This document shows, piece by piece, positions 29,175 to 39,814 of a stretch of 64,000 nt of DNA. Origin of the DNA: Sanchytrium tribonematis (Eukaryota > Sanchytriomycota > Sanchytriomycetes > Sanchytriales > Sanchytriaceae); NCBI GenBank assembly GCA_018985235.1, contig JADGIG010000004.1:1-64000 (forward strand), written 5' to 3'. The number at the start of each line of letters is the position of its first letter. Position 1 is the stretch's first letter. Below the pieces are notes generated by a model that searched no databases, had not been told where the DNA came from, and was given only the letters and a program-made list of their open reading frames with translations. The position numbers and the translations under genes are program-made.

Positions 29175-30336
29175 TTACTTGTAAAATGCGTAATCTAGCT
29201 GGTTTTTACGAATGACAGACTTATAGCCTTCTTCAATGTCTGTTGATAAGATTACGTACCTATTTTTACGAACAGCCTGCATCCCAGCTTCTTGACATAT
29301 TGCTGATATATCAGCACCACTCAGTTTATCTGGGCGACTTACAACTACGTTACAAAAATTTACATTCTTCTAAATCCACTTCAGGGCTCAAATTCATTTT
29401 ATCAGTTATAGTTCTAAAAATTAGTCTTTTTTGACGTCTGTCAGGCATTGGGAATTCAATTTTTCGGTCTAATCGTCCAGGTCTCAAAAGAGCCGGATCT
29501 AAAGTATCTGCTCTATTAGTTGCCATAATAACTTTAACATTTTGCGCTTGATCAAATCCATCCATCTGAGTTAAAAGTTCAATCAAAATACGTTGTACCT
29601 CTCTGTCTGCACCTGTCTGTGCATCAAAACGTTTGGTGGCGATAGCATCAATCTCATCAATAAATATAATGCAGGGCGAATTTTCTCTTGCTAATCTAAA
29701 AACATCTCTGACCATTCTTGGACCCTCACCTAAATATTTTTGAACAAATTCACTGCCATTGACTCTGATAAATGCGGCTGTGGTATGATGTGCTACGGCT
29801 TTGACTAACATAGTCTTACCCGTCCCAGGCGGGCCATATAAAAGAACACCCCTAGGGGGATCAATTCCAATTTGAGTGTAAAGTTCAGCTTGTGTCAATG
29901 GAAGTTCGACAGCTTCGCGAATTTCTTGCTTTTGAGTATCTAAACCACCGATATCTTCATATGCAACATCTGGCGTTTCCTCTTTTTTCATAAGCTGAAT
30001 TGAAGAATCGGCTTCTGGTGGCAAAATGCTAACGACTGCATTTGAGTGTCGATGGAGAGCAATGCTGGTATTTGGCTTTAAAAGTTCCTTGTCCAATGTG
30101 GACAAAACTTTAACTAGATGGGTAGAACCAGTAGTTGAAGAAACAATTGCCTCGTTACTTGCTGGGTGATATTCCATCAATTGTCCAATTACAAGTGGCA
30201 CCGACTGAATTCGCTTAATATTAAATTGGGCACGCTTCAATTCTCGTTTTAAATGAAATTGTTCATCTTTGATATAATCTTCCTGCAAAGTTAAAAATTC
30301 AAGCTCTTTTTCCAATGATCTAGTGGTTGCGGACAT
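29175..30336 (-). CDS. RPT3: 26S proteasome ATPase subunit RPT3
   Basis: Exons 29364-30336 and 29175-29344 join across a 19-nt intron to make 380 residues. It has the N-terminal coiled coil, an OB domain, Walker [10 protein letters not shown], Walker [11 protein letters not shown] and the arginine fingers in [12 protein letters not shown]. After splicing the C-terminus reads [20 protein letters not shown] and ends AFYK, matching Rpt3/PSMC4. Rpt3 is one of six AAA ATPases that unfold substrates at the base of the 19S particle; its HbYX-type tail docks into the 20S core. TTTTGAAACAATATG forms the start context. RPT1 is also in this window. Confidence 0.95.
29345..29363 (-). other. 19-nt intron, RPT3 (phase 1)
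   Basis: The intron is GTAAATTTTTGTAACGTAG. Removal reads [16 protein letters not shown], the split codon giving Phe. It lies at 85% of the CDS. Confidence 0.96.
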
Positions 30337-30510
30337 ATTGTTTCAAAATTTATTTGCAAAATTGTTTTTCAATAATGCTTTCAACTCGCAGATTGTCCAA
30401 ACAATATTGTGAGAATAATAGTAATTAGGGTAATCTGGATATTTGCTTATAGGAAAAATCAGAGTTCAATTAATATACAAGGTATCAAGCCTATCACATT
30501 GGCAAAAGTT

Positions 30511-30519
30511 CTCCTTTGT
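30511..30519 (+). promoter_or_regulatory. CTCCTTTGT motif upstream of vigilin
   Basis: The plus-strand CTCCTTTGT lies 5 nt before the vigilin ATG at 30525. Same core as before the ARP4, NUP159-like and thioredoxin starts. Confidence 0.35.
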
Positions 30520-30524
30520 CCCAC

Positions 30525-33500
30525 ATGTCATCCGATACATTGGTTATCAATCTACCCTTGGACAGCCTGGTCGACAATGCATCACAAAATCTGAGTCGAC
30601 TCAGCAAAGACTCTGGTATAAAAATTGATGTTAATAGATCAAAAACAACGATGTCGATTTTTGTCAAAACTGAAAAAAAAGCTTCATATGAACAACTTAA
30701 TGAGGTTGATTTAGATCTATTTAAGTATCAAGTCTACCAAAAAGCATGTAAACATGTTACAAAAAAGATCGATATAGAAAAAAGTGAGGTAGCTAAGATC
30801 ATTGGGAAGAATGGTTCAAGAATCAACCAGCTGCAGGAAATGTTTGGAGTAAGATTAAAGATTGATAGAGACAACCAAATGTCTTTAACTGGCCATGACC
30901 AGAGCATTGATGACTGTTTAAAAGAAATTAACCACTCTCAGGCTTCAAAATTTATTTTAGATGACAATGAAATGATTCTATATCTTATGGAGTTGAAAGT
31001 TCCACACTTAAAAAATATGCCAAAGGATATAAAAAGCATATATTTGGGACCCACTCTTCACTTTGCTGCTGCTTTATTCGGCAATGCTAGGAAATCTAGT
31101 AGCGATCATTCCATTCTGTTCAATGACATAGTTGAGGTTGATTTAAAGGCAATATTGAAAAAGGGTCAAACTGAACTCAACTTATCTTCCATTCAGATTC
31201 CTGGATTAGATCTTCCGTCTGCCATTTTTGAAAATGTACAGGAGAAAGTCTTTAAAGAGCACAATGCATATTTGAAAAAAAACGGACATGTTTTTGCAAC
31301 TAAAGAAAATTTGCTTATTGCAATGAATTATTTATTGAGTGTAAAGGATGGCTATCATTCTTTTACATTTGAGGTTCCTTTTGCATCTTATTTAAAAGGA
31401 TTTTTCAATATTCCAAATTGGAAGTCAAAGTTTGATCTGATCGAAGTTGGATTTGAAGAAGACAAAATTATTTTCTATGGCAAGAATCCTTCCATCAAGC
31501 AAATTCAAATTCAGGTGGAATGTTTAGGGGAATTCCATCCGTCTAATTTAGCTAGAAAGTATAAGAGTAAAAAAGGATCTCTTTTAAATCACAGCGTATA
31601 TATAGATGCCGCTGGAAATATTTCTTCAACAGAGCAACCTACTGAAATTGTTTGTAAATTTGATGACAATGAAATGTATGTTGTAGGTGTATCTTCTTTG
31701 AAGAAACACGCCAACTTAGATAGTGTTATCAAAAAGCTTGTAATTGAATTAAATGAAATTGAAAAAAAGAGCAAAGATACAGCAAAGGTGATTACAACTA
31801 TACCACAAAAATATCACAAACAATTAATTGGGCCTAATGGGAAAGCTCTTAATGATCTGATCGAGAAATACGCCACTGATCAGTCCAGCTGTATCGTTCG
31901 ATTTGGGAGCAACAGTCGTCCTCAAAATTCCAATAAGTCGACGCCTTTAGAGGTCGATCAAGTCTTGTTTATTGGACACAAAAATGTTGTTGCGGCAGTT
32001 AAAAACGAGATGGAAAGACTTGTCGAACAGTGGAAGCATGAGCATGTGATGATGAGCTATCAAAGTCAGGTTGAAATTAGCCAAAAAGCGCTTCCTAGAG
32101 TTGTTGGTAAAAAATTTGCAAACATCCAAAAATTTAAGGACTTGCCTGGAATTTCTAACATTGATGTGCCACCAAAAACTGACTCCGACAAAATTACTAT
32201 CAGTTTACAGGGCAAGAAAGAAGTTGTTCTTCAGGTCATCAAGGAGCTCAAACAAAATGCAGAAGATGTAGAGAATTCTGTATCTCATTTTATACCAGTT
32301 GAAAAAGAATATCTTTCAGCTGTAATTGGTCAAAAAGGAAAAATCATTAATCAACTTCAAGAACTATATCAGGTCAAATTGAATGTAAACGAAGCAGATG
32401 ACTGCGGTCTTGATATTATAGGAGGCAAGGAATCAGTTGCAAGATGTAAGAAAGATATTGAGTATCTTCTCCGCTTTGAAAAGGATCATAATACTGAATG
32501 CTCCATTAAAGTTCCCCAAGATTCAGTTAGCTATATTATTGGACGTAATGGTACACGGGTTGAGAAACTAAAATATTTAACGGGTTGTAATATACAAATC
32601 CCTAAGGAGAAAACAGAGATCGTGGAAATAATCATAAAGGGTAAATTGCATAAACTTGCTAAAGATTCAATTGAGTATATTTTAGATTATTTTAAGTGCG
32701 ACAAAAATAGATTGTCAGTTTTGGTTCCAGCAATGGCGGTTAATTTTTCAGCAGTGTCGAGAATTTTGACCAAATACGACCATTTTGAATGTAAAGATAA
32801 AGAGGCAATGTTGATCGCTAGTATTGTCACTGAAAAACCATATACACAACTTTCATCTGTTAATTTTAGTATTAAAAATAACGAAATTGTCGTATATGGC
32901 TATAACACAAAAGCAATGAACCATTTTGTTGAAGCTTTAAATGTTGAGTATGCTAACACAAAAATGTATATAGCTCAATTGATCTCGGTACATCGAGATC
33001 TTCTTAATAATTTAGAAAATGAATACAATGTGAAGATCAACTTTGGTAAAAAAGCTCATGTTATAGGCGACGCAACTCCAGAAGATTTTGAAGAAATTGT
33101 TATTGATAAAAACGGAGATCGGTATGTATGTATTTTGGGTAGTAAGGATGACGCACTAAGAGCTCTTGAGAAAATTAAGGAAGTCAGAAACAAAGTTGAA
33201 GAAGTGCCGGTTCCAAAAAGCATATCGGCAATCTTAAATAGAGAATCCAAAAATTTCAAGGTAATGGTGTTTATTAAACATCAAGGCGAAACAGAATTGT
33301 GGAAAATTGAAGGACAAGAAGATGAATTAAAGACTTATGTAGAGCACTTATACAAAAGAATTGACGAATTGGTAATTCCTTATAATTTAGAAGCATAGTG
33401 TTAAAACTGTAGCCCATATTCCCTCTCAATTTCATTCAAGAATCATTGGTCCACGTGGATCTGTGATTAATGCCCTAAGATCTGAAACTGGGTGCGATAT

Positions 33501-33609
33501 TCAAGTACCAGACCGCAAATTAAAAAGTCAAGACATTGAAATAATTGGGCCTAATCAAAGTGCCGTTGATCTCTGTATTTCAAAAATTAAAACGATTGCA
33601 GGAAAATAA
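30525..33609 (+). CDS. SCP160: Multi-KH RNA-binding protein (vigilin/Scp160)
   Basis: Exons 30525-33371 and 33391-33609 join through a 19-nt intron to give 1021 residues. KH domains are marked by GxxG loops: AKIIGKNGSRINQLQEM near 88, KQLIGPNGKALNDLI near 434, RVVGKKFANIQKF near 525, SAVIGQKGKIINQLQEL near 600, SYIIGRNGTRVEKLK near 672, and the last, SRIIGPRGSVINALRSE, encoded by exon 2. Vigilin/Scp160 binds many mRNAs on ER-bound polysomes and affects translation and heterochromatin. Several other KH units have degraded GxxG loops, as in Scp160. The frame is open upstream only through a TTG. The stop is embedded in AATAAA. Confidence 0.9.
33372..33390 (+). other. 19-nt intron, vigilin (phase 0)
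   Basis: The intron is GTAATTCCTTATAATTTAG. Removal joins YKRIDEL to KHSVKTVAHIPSQFH and adds a complete final KH domain. It lies at 93% of the CDS. Confidence 0.94.
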
Positions 33610-33610
33610 A

Positions 33611-34831
33611 TTAGACAAATTCTTTTCTTAATTTATATCGAAGATATCTTTCTTCTGCTTTCTTAATTTCAGCGTCAGCCTTGTCAAATGTGGGACATAA
33701 CAAGTATATAAAAAGCTTTTCCAAATAAAATTCGAAATCAAACTGGTTTAACTGAGAGTAAACAGAATTGAAACACTTACATGGAATTGAATTCCCAGAC
33801 GCAACGTTCAGTTTAGCGTAAGCCTCTGTGACATATTCGTCAAATTTGTCGTTTTTAGTTTCTTTATCAGAATTCATAAATTCATTGGAAGCTTTCTTAG
33901 GAATTTGAACCAAAGGATTTTGATGCTGAATTTGAAAATTGTCTTGTGCATTAAGAAAATGTTTCAATTTATAATTTCGTGGCTGAATATTGCAATTTGT
34001 TATGTGAGCATATGAAGAACAAAGCCAAGATGATATGTCGATGCTGAGAGTTGGACTATTCATTTCAATACACAGGTAAGTATAAATTGACCAAATAACA
34101 TGATAATCAAAGGTAATTCGGTAATAATTTACATTCAAATTCCAATAATCTCCTTTATATACATCAAACCATAGATCTGCAATGTTTTGGGGTAATTTAA
34201 GACTTGATAATATATAAACTGCATAAAGTTTGATATTGGGAGACGGGAGATTGACAAAATCAAAACAGCTTAAATACCTAAATAACTTTCTTTTGTTAGA
34301 GGTAAACTTGACTTTAAGAACTTTTAATTGGTTTTTTGATAAAATTTGTATAAATCTTCCAGGTAATTCTACTGGAATTAAAAGATCCAAAAGGTCATGA
34401 AAAGAAATCGGCAACTCAAACTTTTGCAATGCGATCCACAAAATCCCAAAGACATCAGCAATTGAAATTGTACCAAATAAGGATTCATTTGATGCTTCTT
34501 CTATATCGTGTTTTATAAGCCAACACATCCAAAGATCGTACACGAATTTCATGATCTTAAAACCTACATGGTTTTCTAATTGCTCTGTGTATTTAATTAG
34601 ACAATACTGAATAGCATCAATTTGCATCAAATATTCTTGCTGCCCAAATAGAGTCCTGCTTTTCTCCACTTTTGTTTTTTGCTGGGATTGAGAAATTGCT
34701 TGGGTGTTAAATCCATCAAACTCGTTTTCTAAAATCAACATGTCATTATTAATATGACCGTTACTGCATATAAAGACGTCATCCGCTGTTCTCCTGAATT
34801 CCTCAGAACCACATATTGAGCAAATTTCCAT
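33611..34831 (-). CDS. RRN7: RNA polymerase I core factor RRN7/TAF1B-like
   Basis: The 406-residue protein begins with a zinc ribbon, CSICGSEEFRRTADDVFICS, at residues 4-23 with a further His in NGH. This is followed by helical cyclin-like folds at about 70-330. That layout, in a TFIIB-like protein of this size, fits Rrn7/TAF1B, which bridges Pol I and the rDNA promoter. The other TFIIB relatives (TFIIB, Brf1) are much better conserved than this sequence, which favours Rrn7. The distance between its stop and that of vigilin (convergent) is 1 nt. Assigned from the ribbon and layout; moderate certainty. Confidence 0.68.
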   Translation of the reverse strand: MEICSICGSEEFRRTADDVFICSNGHINNDMLILENEFDGFNTQAISQSQQKTKVEKSRTLFGQQEYLMQIDAIQYCLIKYTEQLENHVGFKIMKFVYDLWMCWLIKHDIEEASNESLFGTISIADVFGILWIALQKFELPISFHDLLDLLIPVELPGRFIQILSKNQLKVLKVKFTSNKRKLFRYLSCFDFVNLPSPNIKLYAVYILSSLKLPQNIADLWFDVYKGDYWNLNVNYYRITFDYHVIWSIYTYLCIEMNSPTLSIDISSWLCSSYAHITNCNIQPRNYKLKHFLNAQDNFQIQHQNPLVQIPKKASNEFMNSDKETKNDKFDEYVTEAYAKLNVASGNSIPCKCFNSVYSQLNQFDFEFYLEKLFIYLLCPTFDKADAEIKKAEERYLRYKLRKEFV

Positions 34832-34857
34832 CCCCTTTTGAAAAATAGTTTTTTATT

Positions 34858-37200
34858 TTATTTTCGTTTCGTTTTTTTCTTGTCTCGTTTGGCAATTCTT
34901 TTTTGAGCACGTAAATCTTTTTTCAATCTCCGATCGACCATTTTATACTTTCCCTTAACACCATTAGGTCTCTTTTTTAAACCACGATTTGGTCCCTTGG
35001 CAACAACCACTGTTTTTTTCTTTCGCTCTACCTTATTTTGCTTCTTTGCCAGAACTTTCGCAATACTAATTGCTTTTTGCTTTTCGTTCATGTCTTCATC
35101 ATCATCAATTCGAGCCACTTGGTCAACAACTTTTTTGGCACGATTCATCATTCTACGTCTTTTACGCATTTGAGCCTCAAGCTCTTTCTTTGCTGGTTGA
35201 TCATTTACAGCCTTGACCTTGTCTCGAAATATTTGAACAGCTTCTTTGGAAAGCGGGACTTGTTTCTTATTGTGCTTATTTTCATCTTCTAAAAACCATT
35301 TTGGCAGGTTCTCGTCTATAAAGGTATTTCTGTTAAAGGAGTCATCTATAACAGCTTCTTTGTCTTTCACAATGCGCAACGCTAATTCTACAGCATCAGC
35401 CGTATCTAAAATAGGCTTATTTTTTAAAATTTCTGGATTTGCAGCTCTTGCATTTTCGAAATCAATAGCATCTTGATCGATATTTTCATACTCATTAGCG
35501 TTTAATCTTTGTTTTGAAATTGTCTCATGCACAAAATCTGGTAACTCATCATTTTTAAAAGGATTGTCATCAAATGGTGTCTCAATATCCACTTTTGTCT
35601 CCTCTTTTTGTCTTAATGCATCAACAAAAAGAGAATGCTCAAAAAATAAATTAGCTGCAGCTTCATCTTTTTGATTTTTGCCAATTTCCTCGCTTTCACT
35701 ATCAGAGGAGCTAATGTGATCAATTCTAGCTTGCTCCTCAGCAAAAGGATCAAAAACATCATTATTAGCCCAGGTCTCGCGCGCTTTGAGTTTAGGGTTA
35801 CTTTCAATCCTAGCATTTTTATACTGCTCATACATCTCATCAGTCTCTTTTGCAAGTCTATCATATCTATCCAAGCTGCTATCATCAGAATCTTCCTCGA
35901 CTTCATCTTCTGCACTTGAAAAATCAGAGGTGGCATAATCAACTTTCAAATTTGCTTCTTTTGCCTGTTTGGCCGAGAACAAGTCAAAATCAGTCTCAGC
36001 TTGATATAAATCAGCTTGATTAGTCATGTCCATTTGAACCCTTTTCATTTCTTTTGCCTTCTTTAATCTTTCCTTTTTAATTTGTCGTTTTCTGTCCTTT
36101 TTGACATTCTCATTCAACAAAGCCAACTCATTTGCAACATATTCAGCATCATCGATCTCGATAGGTTTGACTTCTGCCAAATCGTCAACTGTCTTCAGAT
36201 CTCGCTTAAATAATTCCTTTTTTAATTTTAATCTCCATCTAATTAGAGACTTAAAATCTTGCTTTCCTAAAACTTTCAAGTCCTCAATACTTTCAAGAAT
36301 ATCACTCTTTGTTAGTTTTGATTCTCTGATTTTTTCAATAGTCTCATAATCATTCTTTTCGCCACTCAACAAAATTTTATTGTGAGAGGCCAAAATCTCA
36401 ACAGGATCTTCACATCGCAAAAAATCCAAAATATTGATGGTTTTGAATAATGTCATATTATCATCTTCATATCCTTCCCTATGCCTTGGAGGTTTCTCTG
36501 GATTTAAAATTTTTTTCAAGCTAGTTCTAGATCCTTGAAGAAGATCTTGAAAGATATATTTAGGGTCAAGAAGTTTTGGATCTATCTTATCAGGAGCTTT
36601 AAAGTTTTGACAAACAACGAATATTTCAGCTGATTCATTTCTGGATGATGATGGTTTGGTAGCCTCAACAATACCAAAAAACTGATTAAAAACCCAAATA
36701 AGGGCCTGATAATCTTTTGAGCGAAAGACTTTTGTAACAAAACATCCACCCTTTCTTAAGAATTCTACAGCTAATTTGCAGGCGGAAAGTGTCAATTCGT
36801 TTTGTACAAAAGCATCACCAGACCAAGAACTTCCTACGTTTGGAGCTCCATCGTTGCAAACAACGTCTGCTTTCCAATCATTTATCAATCCTCGTAATTT
36901 ACCTCTGCAAGCTTGAGTAGTGATGTCACCCTCAAATGTTGTTACACCCGGAATGGTTTTGATAGGGACTAAGTCAACACCCACAATAATCGAGTTCTCT
37001 GGCATTTCCCTTGCTGCAACCTGTAAAAATCCACCGGGGGATGCACACAAATCGATTAAAACTTTGGCATCTTTTAAAAATCCATATTTTCGGTTCAATT
37101 GAATAAGTTTAAATGCAGCTCGACTTCTAAAACCCTGTTCTTTTGCCAATCTGTAAAATTTATCTAGACGATGTTTTCCGGTCTTTGCTTTCTTCCCCAT
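34858..37200 (-). CDS. SPB1: Spb1/FTSJ3 rRNA 2'-O-methyltransferase
   Basis: I start at the ATG at 37200 (MGKKAKTGKHRLDKFYRLAK), which is the conserved Spb1 N-terminus; 780 residues. The FtsJ methyltransferase at 1-215 shows LIDLCASPGGFLQVA (SAM site), DITTQACRGKL, VCNDGAPNVG and GGCFVTKVFRSKD. A central DUF3381-like helical region, acidic stretches and the Spb1 C-terminal domain (VAKGPNRGLKKRPNGVKGKYK and Lys/Arg-rich tail) follow. Spb1 methylates the 25S rRNA A-loop guanosine and is needed for 60S assembly in the nucleolus. Confidence 0.94.
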   Translation of the reverse strand: MGKKAKTGKHRLDKFYRLAKEQGFRSRAAFKLIQLNRKYGFLKDAKVLIDLCASPGGFLQVAAREMPENSIIVGVDLVPIKTIPGVTTFEGDITTQACRGKLRGLINDWKADVVCNDGAPNVGSSWSGDAFVQNELTLSACKLAVEFLRKGGCFVTKVFRSKDYQALIWVFNQFFGIVEATKPSSSRNESAEIFVVCQNFKAPDKIDPKLLDPKYIFQDLLQGSRTSLKKILNPEKPPRHREGYEDDNMTLFKTINILDFLRCEDPVEILASHNKILLSGEKNDYETIEKIRESKLTKSDILESIEDLKVLGKQDFKSLIRWRLKLKKELFKRDLKTVDDLAEVKPIEIDDAEYVANELALLNENVKKDRKRQIKKERLKKAKEMKRVQMDMTNQADLYQAETDFDLFSAKQAKEANLKVDYATSDFSSAEDEVEEDSDDSSLDRYDRLAKETDEMYEQYKNARIESNPKLKARETWANNDVFDPFAEEQARIDHISSSDSESEEIGKNQKDEAAANLFFEHSLFVDALRQKEETKVDIETPFDDNPFKNDELPDFVHETISKQRLNANEYENIDQDAIDFENARAANPEILKNKPILDTADAVELALRIVKDKEAVIDDSFNRNTFIDENLPKWFLEDENKHNKKQVPLSKEAVQIFRDKVKAVNDQPAKKELEAQMRKRRRMMNRAKKVVDQVARIDDDEDMNEKQKAISIAKVLAKKQNKVERKKKTVVVAKGPNRGLKKRPNGVKGKYKMVDRRLKKDLRAQKRIAKRDKKKTKRK

Positions 37201-37362
37201 TCGTTTGTTCCTATTTGTACTTTCAGATTTTCGAGTCAATTTGAATTTCTTTTGTAAAGGTAAAATGCCTTTAGTTTATTAGTAGAAGGTTAAGATATGA
37301 TCAATTGTAAAAAATCATATTGATGGAGTTTAAATTTGAAACTTTGTCGACTGACTTAAATT

Positions 37363-39061
37363 ATGAAAAATGTGAAAAAACTCGCACAAGAAGTGGAGGA
37401 AGGCAACGTTGAGCATAAGCTAATCTTGAAACCTTCTGCTGAAGAGCGTCTTTCTCAGCTTGTCTCCCAGCTAAAATGGCGCTTAAGAGAGGGAAATGGA
37501 GAAGCTATATATGAATTAGGTGTTTCGGACGATGGTTTTCTGGTCGGTCTGAATGAGACTGAGCTTGAATCCTCGCTTCTTACACTAAAAGAGATGGCGG
37601 AGCAATTAGATGCGGATACTTCTGTTGTCCGGAGGGTAAAGGTAGAAGCATCACAACAAACCTCTCCCCAAGCAAATAGATTTTTAAGATATCAAAACGA
37701 CGACAAAAATGTCGACCGTTTTGCGATAGAGGTATTAGTTCGACAACGAAATAAAGTCCTTTGTCCTGAAATTAGATGTAGTATGTTTGGTAAAAAAGGA
37801 GCAGGCAAGACATCCTTGCTAGGATATCTAGCCAACGGAGAGCTGGATGACGGTAACGGATCGACCAGATTAAATATTCTGAGACATAGACATGAGGTTG
37901 AAACTGGTATAACTTCAAGTTTGACTCAAAAAAGTATTGGATTTTCTTCGACTGGAGCGATAATCCGTTCTGATATTTACTGGGCAGAAGGCTCTTTTGA
38001 AGAGTCAATTCTGGAGAGTAGTGCAAAAGTTGTAACTTTTATGGATACATCTGGCGATCAAAAATACCAAAAAACTGTATACGGCGGCATTCTTGGAAAT
38101 CCCGACTACCTTTGCATTGTTGTTTCTGCCCTCGAAAAAGGTCTTAGTCATTCGGATATTGAGCTTTTGAAAATGTCACAAGTTATTAACAACGTCCCGG
38201 CATTTATTATTATAACAAAATCTGATCTTGTAGATACAAAGCAACTAGATTTTTTCTTAAGTCTTGTCAAAGATCAGTTACAAATGCCATTTATAAAAAG
38301 TCTTCCTGTACATATTCAAAGCGAAAGTGACGTTCTGATCGCTATCAACAAATTTAAAAGGTTAGAATTACTAATTTAGTGGCATTGTCCCTATATTAAA
38401 CATTTCAAATGTTACAGGTAAACACTCAGAGTTTTTGGAAAAATTTTTAAATCTTCTTCCGTATAATGAAGGCAGCACCTCAGATATTGCCAATCTGGAA
38501 TTTCAAATTGATGAAATTTTCATGATTCCTGAAATAGGTGCCATTATTGGCGGACTTATTTTAAACGGATGTGCTCTGGAAGATGAAGTTTACCATCTTG
38601 GACCATTACCTGATGGATCTTCAGTCCAAGTGAAAGTCAAGTCAATCCATCGACAACGTAGTTGTGTAAATGAGCTAAAATGCGGACAAGCGGGAACAGT
38701 ATGTATTGAACCCGTACTGCAACATATATTGCTAGATTCCAAGTCAAAGGAAAAAGGTATTCGTCTGAGAAAAGGTATGGTTCTCCTTAAAGGACCGTTA
38801 TTGCAATTTGCAACTGAATTCACAGCAATCTGTGAATTGATTACTGATGAGGGTATTCAGGGAGTATCCCTGGATATATCTGGAAAGGTTTACATCGGAT
38901 CGATGCATTCAAACGGCAAAATAAGAAAATATACTCATTTAAAAGAAAAGCAATATCATCTTGAAATAACTTTGTCAACTATTGAATGGATTAGATCTGG
39001 ATTGAAATTTATTTTCTTCTCGAAGACCCATGGGCTAAAATTCTGCGGGTCTATTCAATAA
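37363..39061 (+). CDS. GTPBP1/GTPBP2-type translational GTPase
   Basis: Exons 37363-38360 and 38380-39061 give 559 residues. EEGNVEHKLIL and QLKWRLREGNGEAIYELGV are family-specific N-terminal blocks. The G domain has FGKKGAGKTS near 143, FMDTSGD for DxxG near 226 and ITKSDLV for NKxD near 285. Domain II and III beta-barrels follow (LGPLPDGSSVQVKVKSIHRQ; SIHRQRSCVNELKCGQAG). GTPBP1/2 are eEF1A relatives linked to ribosome rescue and mRNA decay. Relative to canonical GxxxxGKS and NKxD the G4 site is TKSD, as in some GTPBP proteins. The stop is embedded in AATAAA. Confidence 0.88.
38361..38379 (+). other. 19-nt intron, GTPBP gene (phase 2)
   Basis: The intron is GTTAGAATTACTAATTTAG. It contains TACTAAT, a perfect classical branch-site core, 5 nt from the 3' end. 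Removal gives INKFK-S-GIVPILNISNVTG. It lies at 59% of the CDS. Confidence 0.95.
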
Positions 39062-39157
39062 ATTCTTTCAATTTAAATAATTGAATATTTCTAGATTCGC
39101 AATGTCAAAAATAAGTATTGTAGTTATTAATTGCTTTATTTGCATATAATTTATAGC

Positions 39158-39322
39158 TTAATAGTTGTCGTCCCTGGAGACCTTCTTATCATTAAATAAA
39201 CACTGACGTGAACAATACATTCCTCTGCAACCTTTCGACACCTTCTTTCCACACAGACACCAATAGCCGAATACACACTCATCCAATGTAGAGCCGCTTC
39301 CTAATCTCTTATCTAATTGCAT
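39158..39322 (-). CDS. Tiny Ecl1-like zinc-binding protein, copy A
   Basis: This 54-residue open frame lies in an otherwise long gap. It carries CVFGYWCLCGKKVSKGC followed by RGMYCSRQCLFND. The CGK...YCSxxC arrangement resembles the small fungal Ecl1 family (extenders of chronological lifespan), which bind one zinc ion and respond to starvation. A similar but not identical frame lies 245 nt upstream on the same strand. The shared cysteine spacing across two diverged frames is the main evidence that they are genes. Assignment to Ecl1 rests on the motif alone. Confidence 0.55.
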   Translation of the reverse strand: MQLDKRLGSGSTLDECVFGYWCLCGKKVSKGCRGMYCSRQCLFNDKKVSRDDNY

Positions 39323-39380
39323 TCTTTGTATTTAGGATCCCCATTGTTCTTTATATATCGGCGATCATGAAGTCATCACC

Positions 39381-39558
39381 CACGTGCTCATTTTCTGGAA
39401 CGTGTTGAGAGAACGTTTACAACAGAAGTGAGTCAGAGACATAGCTTGACATCAATCTTTATAAACAATAAATATTATTACACTTATTATCAGACCTCAT
39501 TTTTGAGTGCGTCCTTAAAAAGTCATTTGACTTCTTATCAGTGCTTATCATCTTTATC
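39381..39558 (-). promoter_or_regulatory. Candidate stress/nutrient promoter of Ecl1-like copy A
   Basis: This stretch between the two zinc-protein frames holds CACGTG (39381-39386), an AP-1/Gcn4-type TGAGTCA (39429-39435) and four GATAA sites read on the minus strand (39487-39491, 39535-39539, 39545-39549, 39554-39558), three of them within 24 nt. Such sites bind bHLH, bZIP and GATA factors in fungi. GATAA is not rare in AT-rich DNA, so the cluster is suggestive only. Confidence 0.3.
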
Positions 39559-39566
39559 AACAATAT

Positions 39567-39695
39567 CTATTTATTAATTTTGGAGCTTCTAATTTCGCTG
39601 AGTAGACATTCTCTGCTGCAATACAAGCCAGATTGCGTCCTTTTACCGCAATAACAATAACAGCCAAAGACTTCAAGACTATCGGTCATCAACAT
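39567..39695 (-). CDS. Tiny Ecl1-like zinc-binding protein, copy B
   Basis: A 42-residue open frame from the ATG at 39695 contains GCYCYCGKRTQSGLYCSREC and ends in a short basic tail. It shares CGK(R)...(L/M)YCSRxCL with copy A on the same strand, so the two look like diverged tandem duplicates. The pattern CxCGKRT..GLYCS..C resembles fungal Ecl1-family proteins, which are equally small. A second in-frame ATG lies two codons in. No other function can be read from it. Confidence 0.55.
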   Translation of the reverse strand: MLMTDSLEVFGCYCYCGKRTQSGLYCSRECLLSEIRSSKINK

Positions 39696-39731
39696 TTGTT
39701 TTATAATTTGCCCACAGTGAGGTGCCATTCG

Positions 39732-39756
39732 CTCCTCAATTACGCAATTCGAGGAG
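39732..39756. repeat. Imperfect inverted repeat upstream of Ecl1-like copy B
   Basis: CTCCTCAATT faces AATTCGAGGAG around a 4-nt ACGC centre, with one unpaired base. It lies 37 nt upstream of the copy B ATG, between it and the TAF6 stop. It could be a hairpin near an RNA end or a dimeric factor site. Confidence 0.35.
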
Positions 39757-39814
39757 AACTTGGTCTAAGTATTATTGGAAATGTGGCAACATATTAAAGA
39801 TAAACGTAAGAAGT

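Noticed and set aside
37363-37381. Upstream ATG at 37322 and a possible extra 5' exon for the GTPBP gene
   Set aside because: The upstream frame reads through 25 codons, but no GT-AG pair of 19-20 nt joins it in frame to the conserved EEGNVEHKLIL block; the ATG at 37363 suffices.
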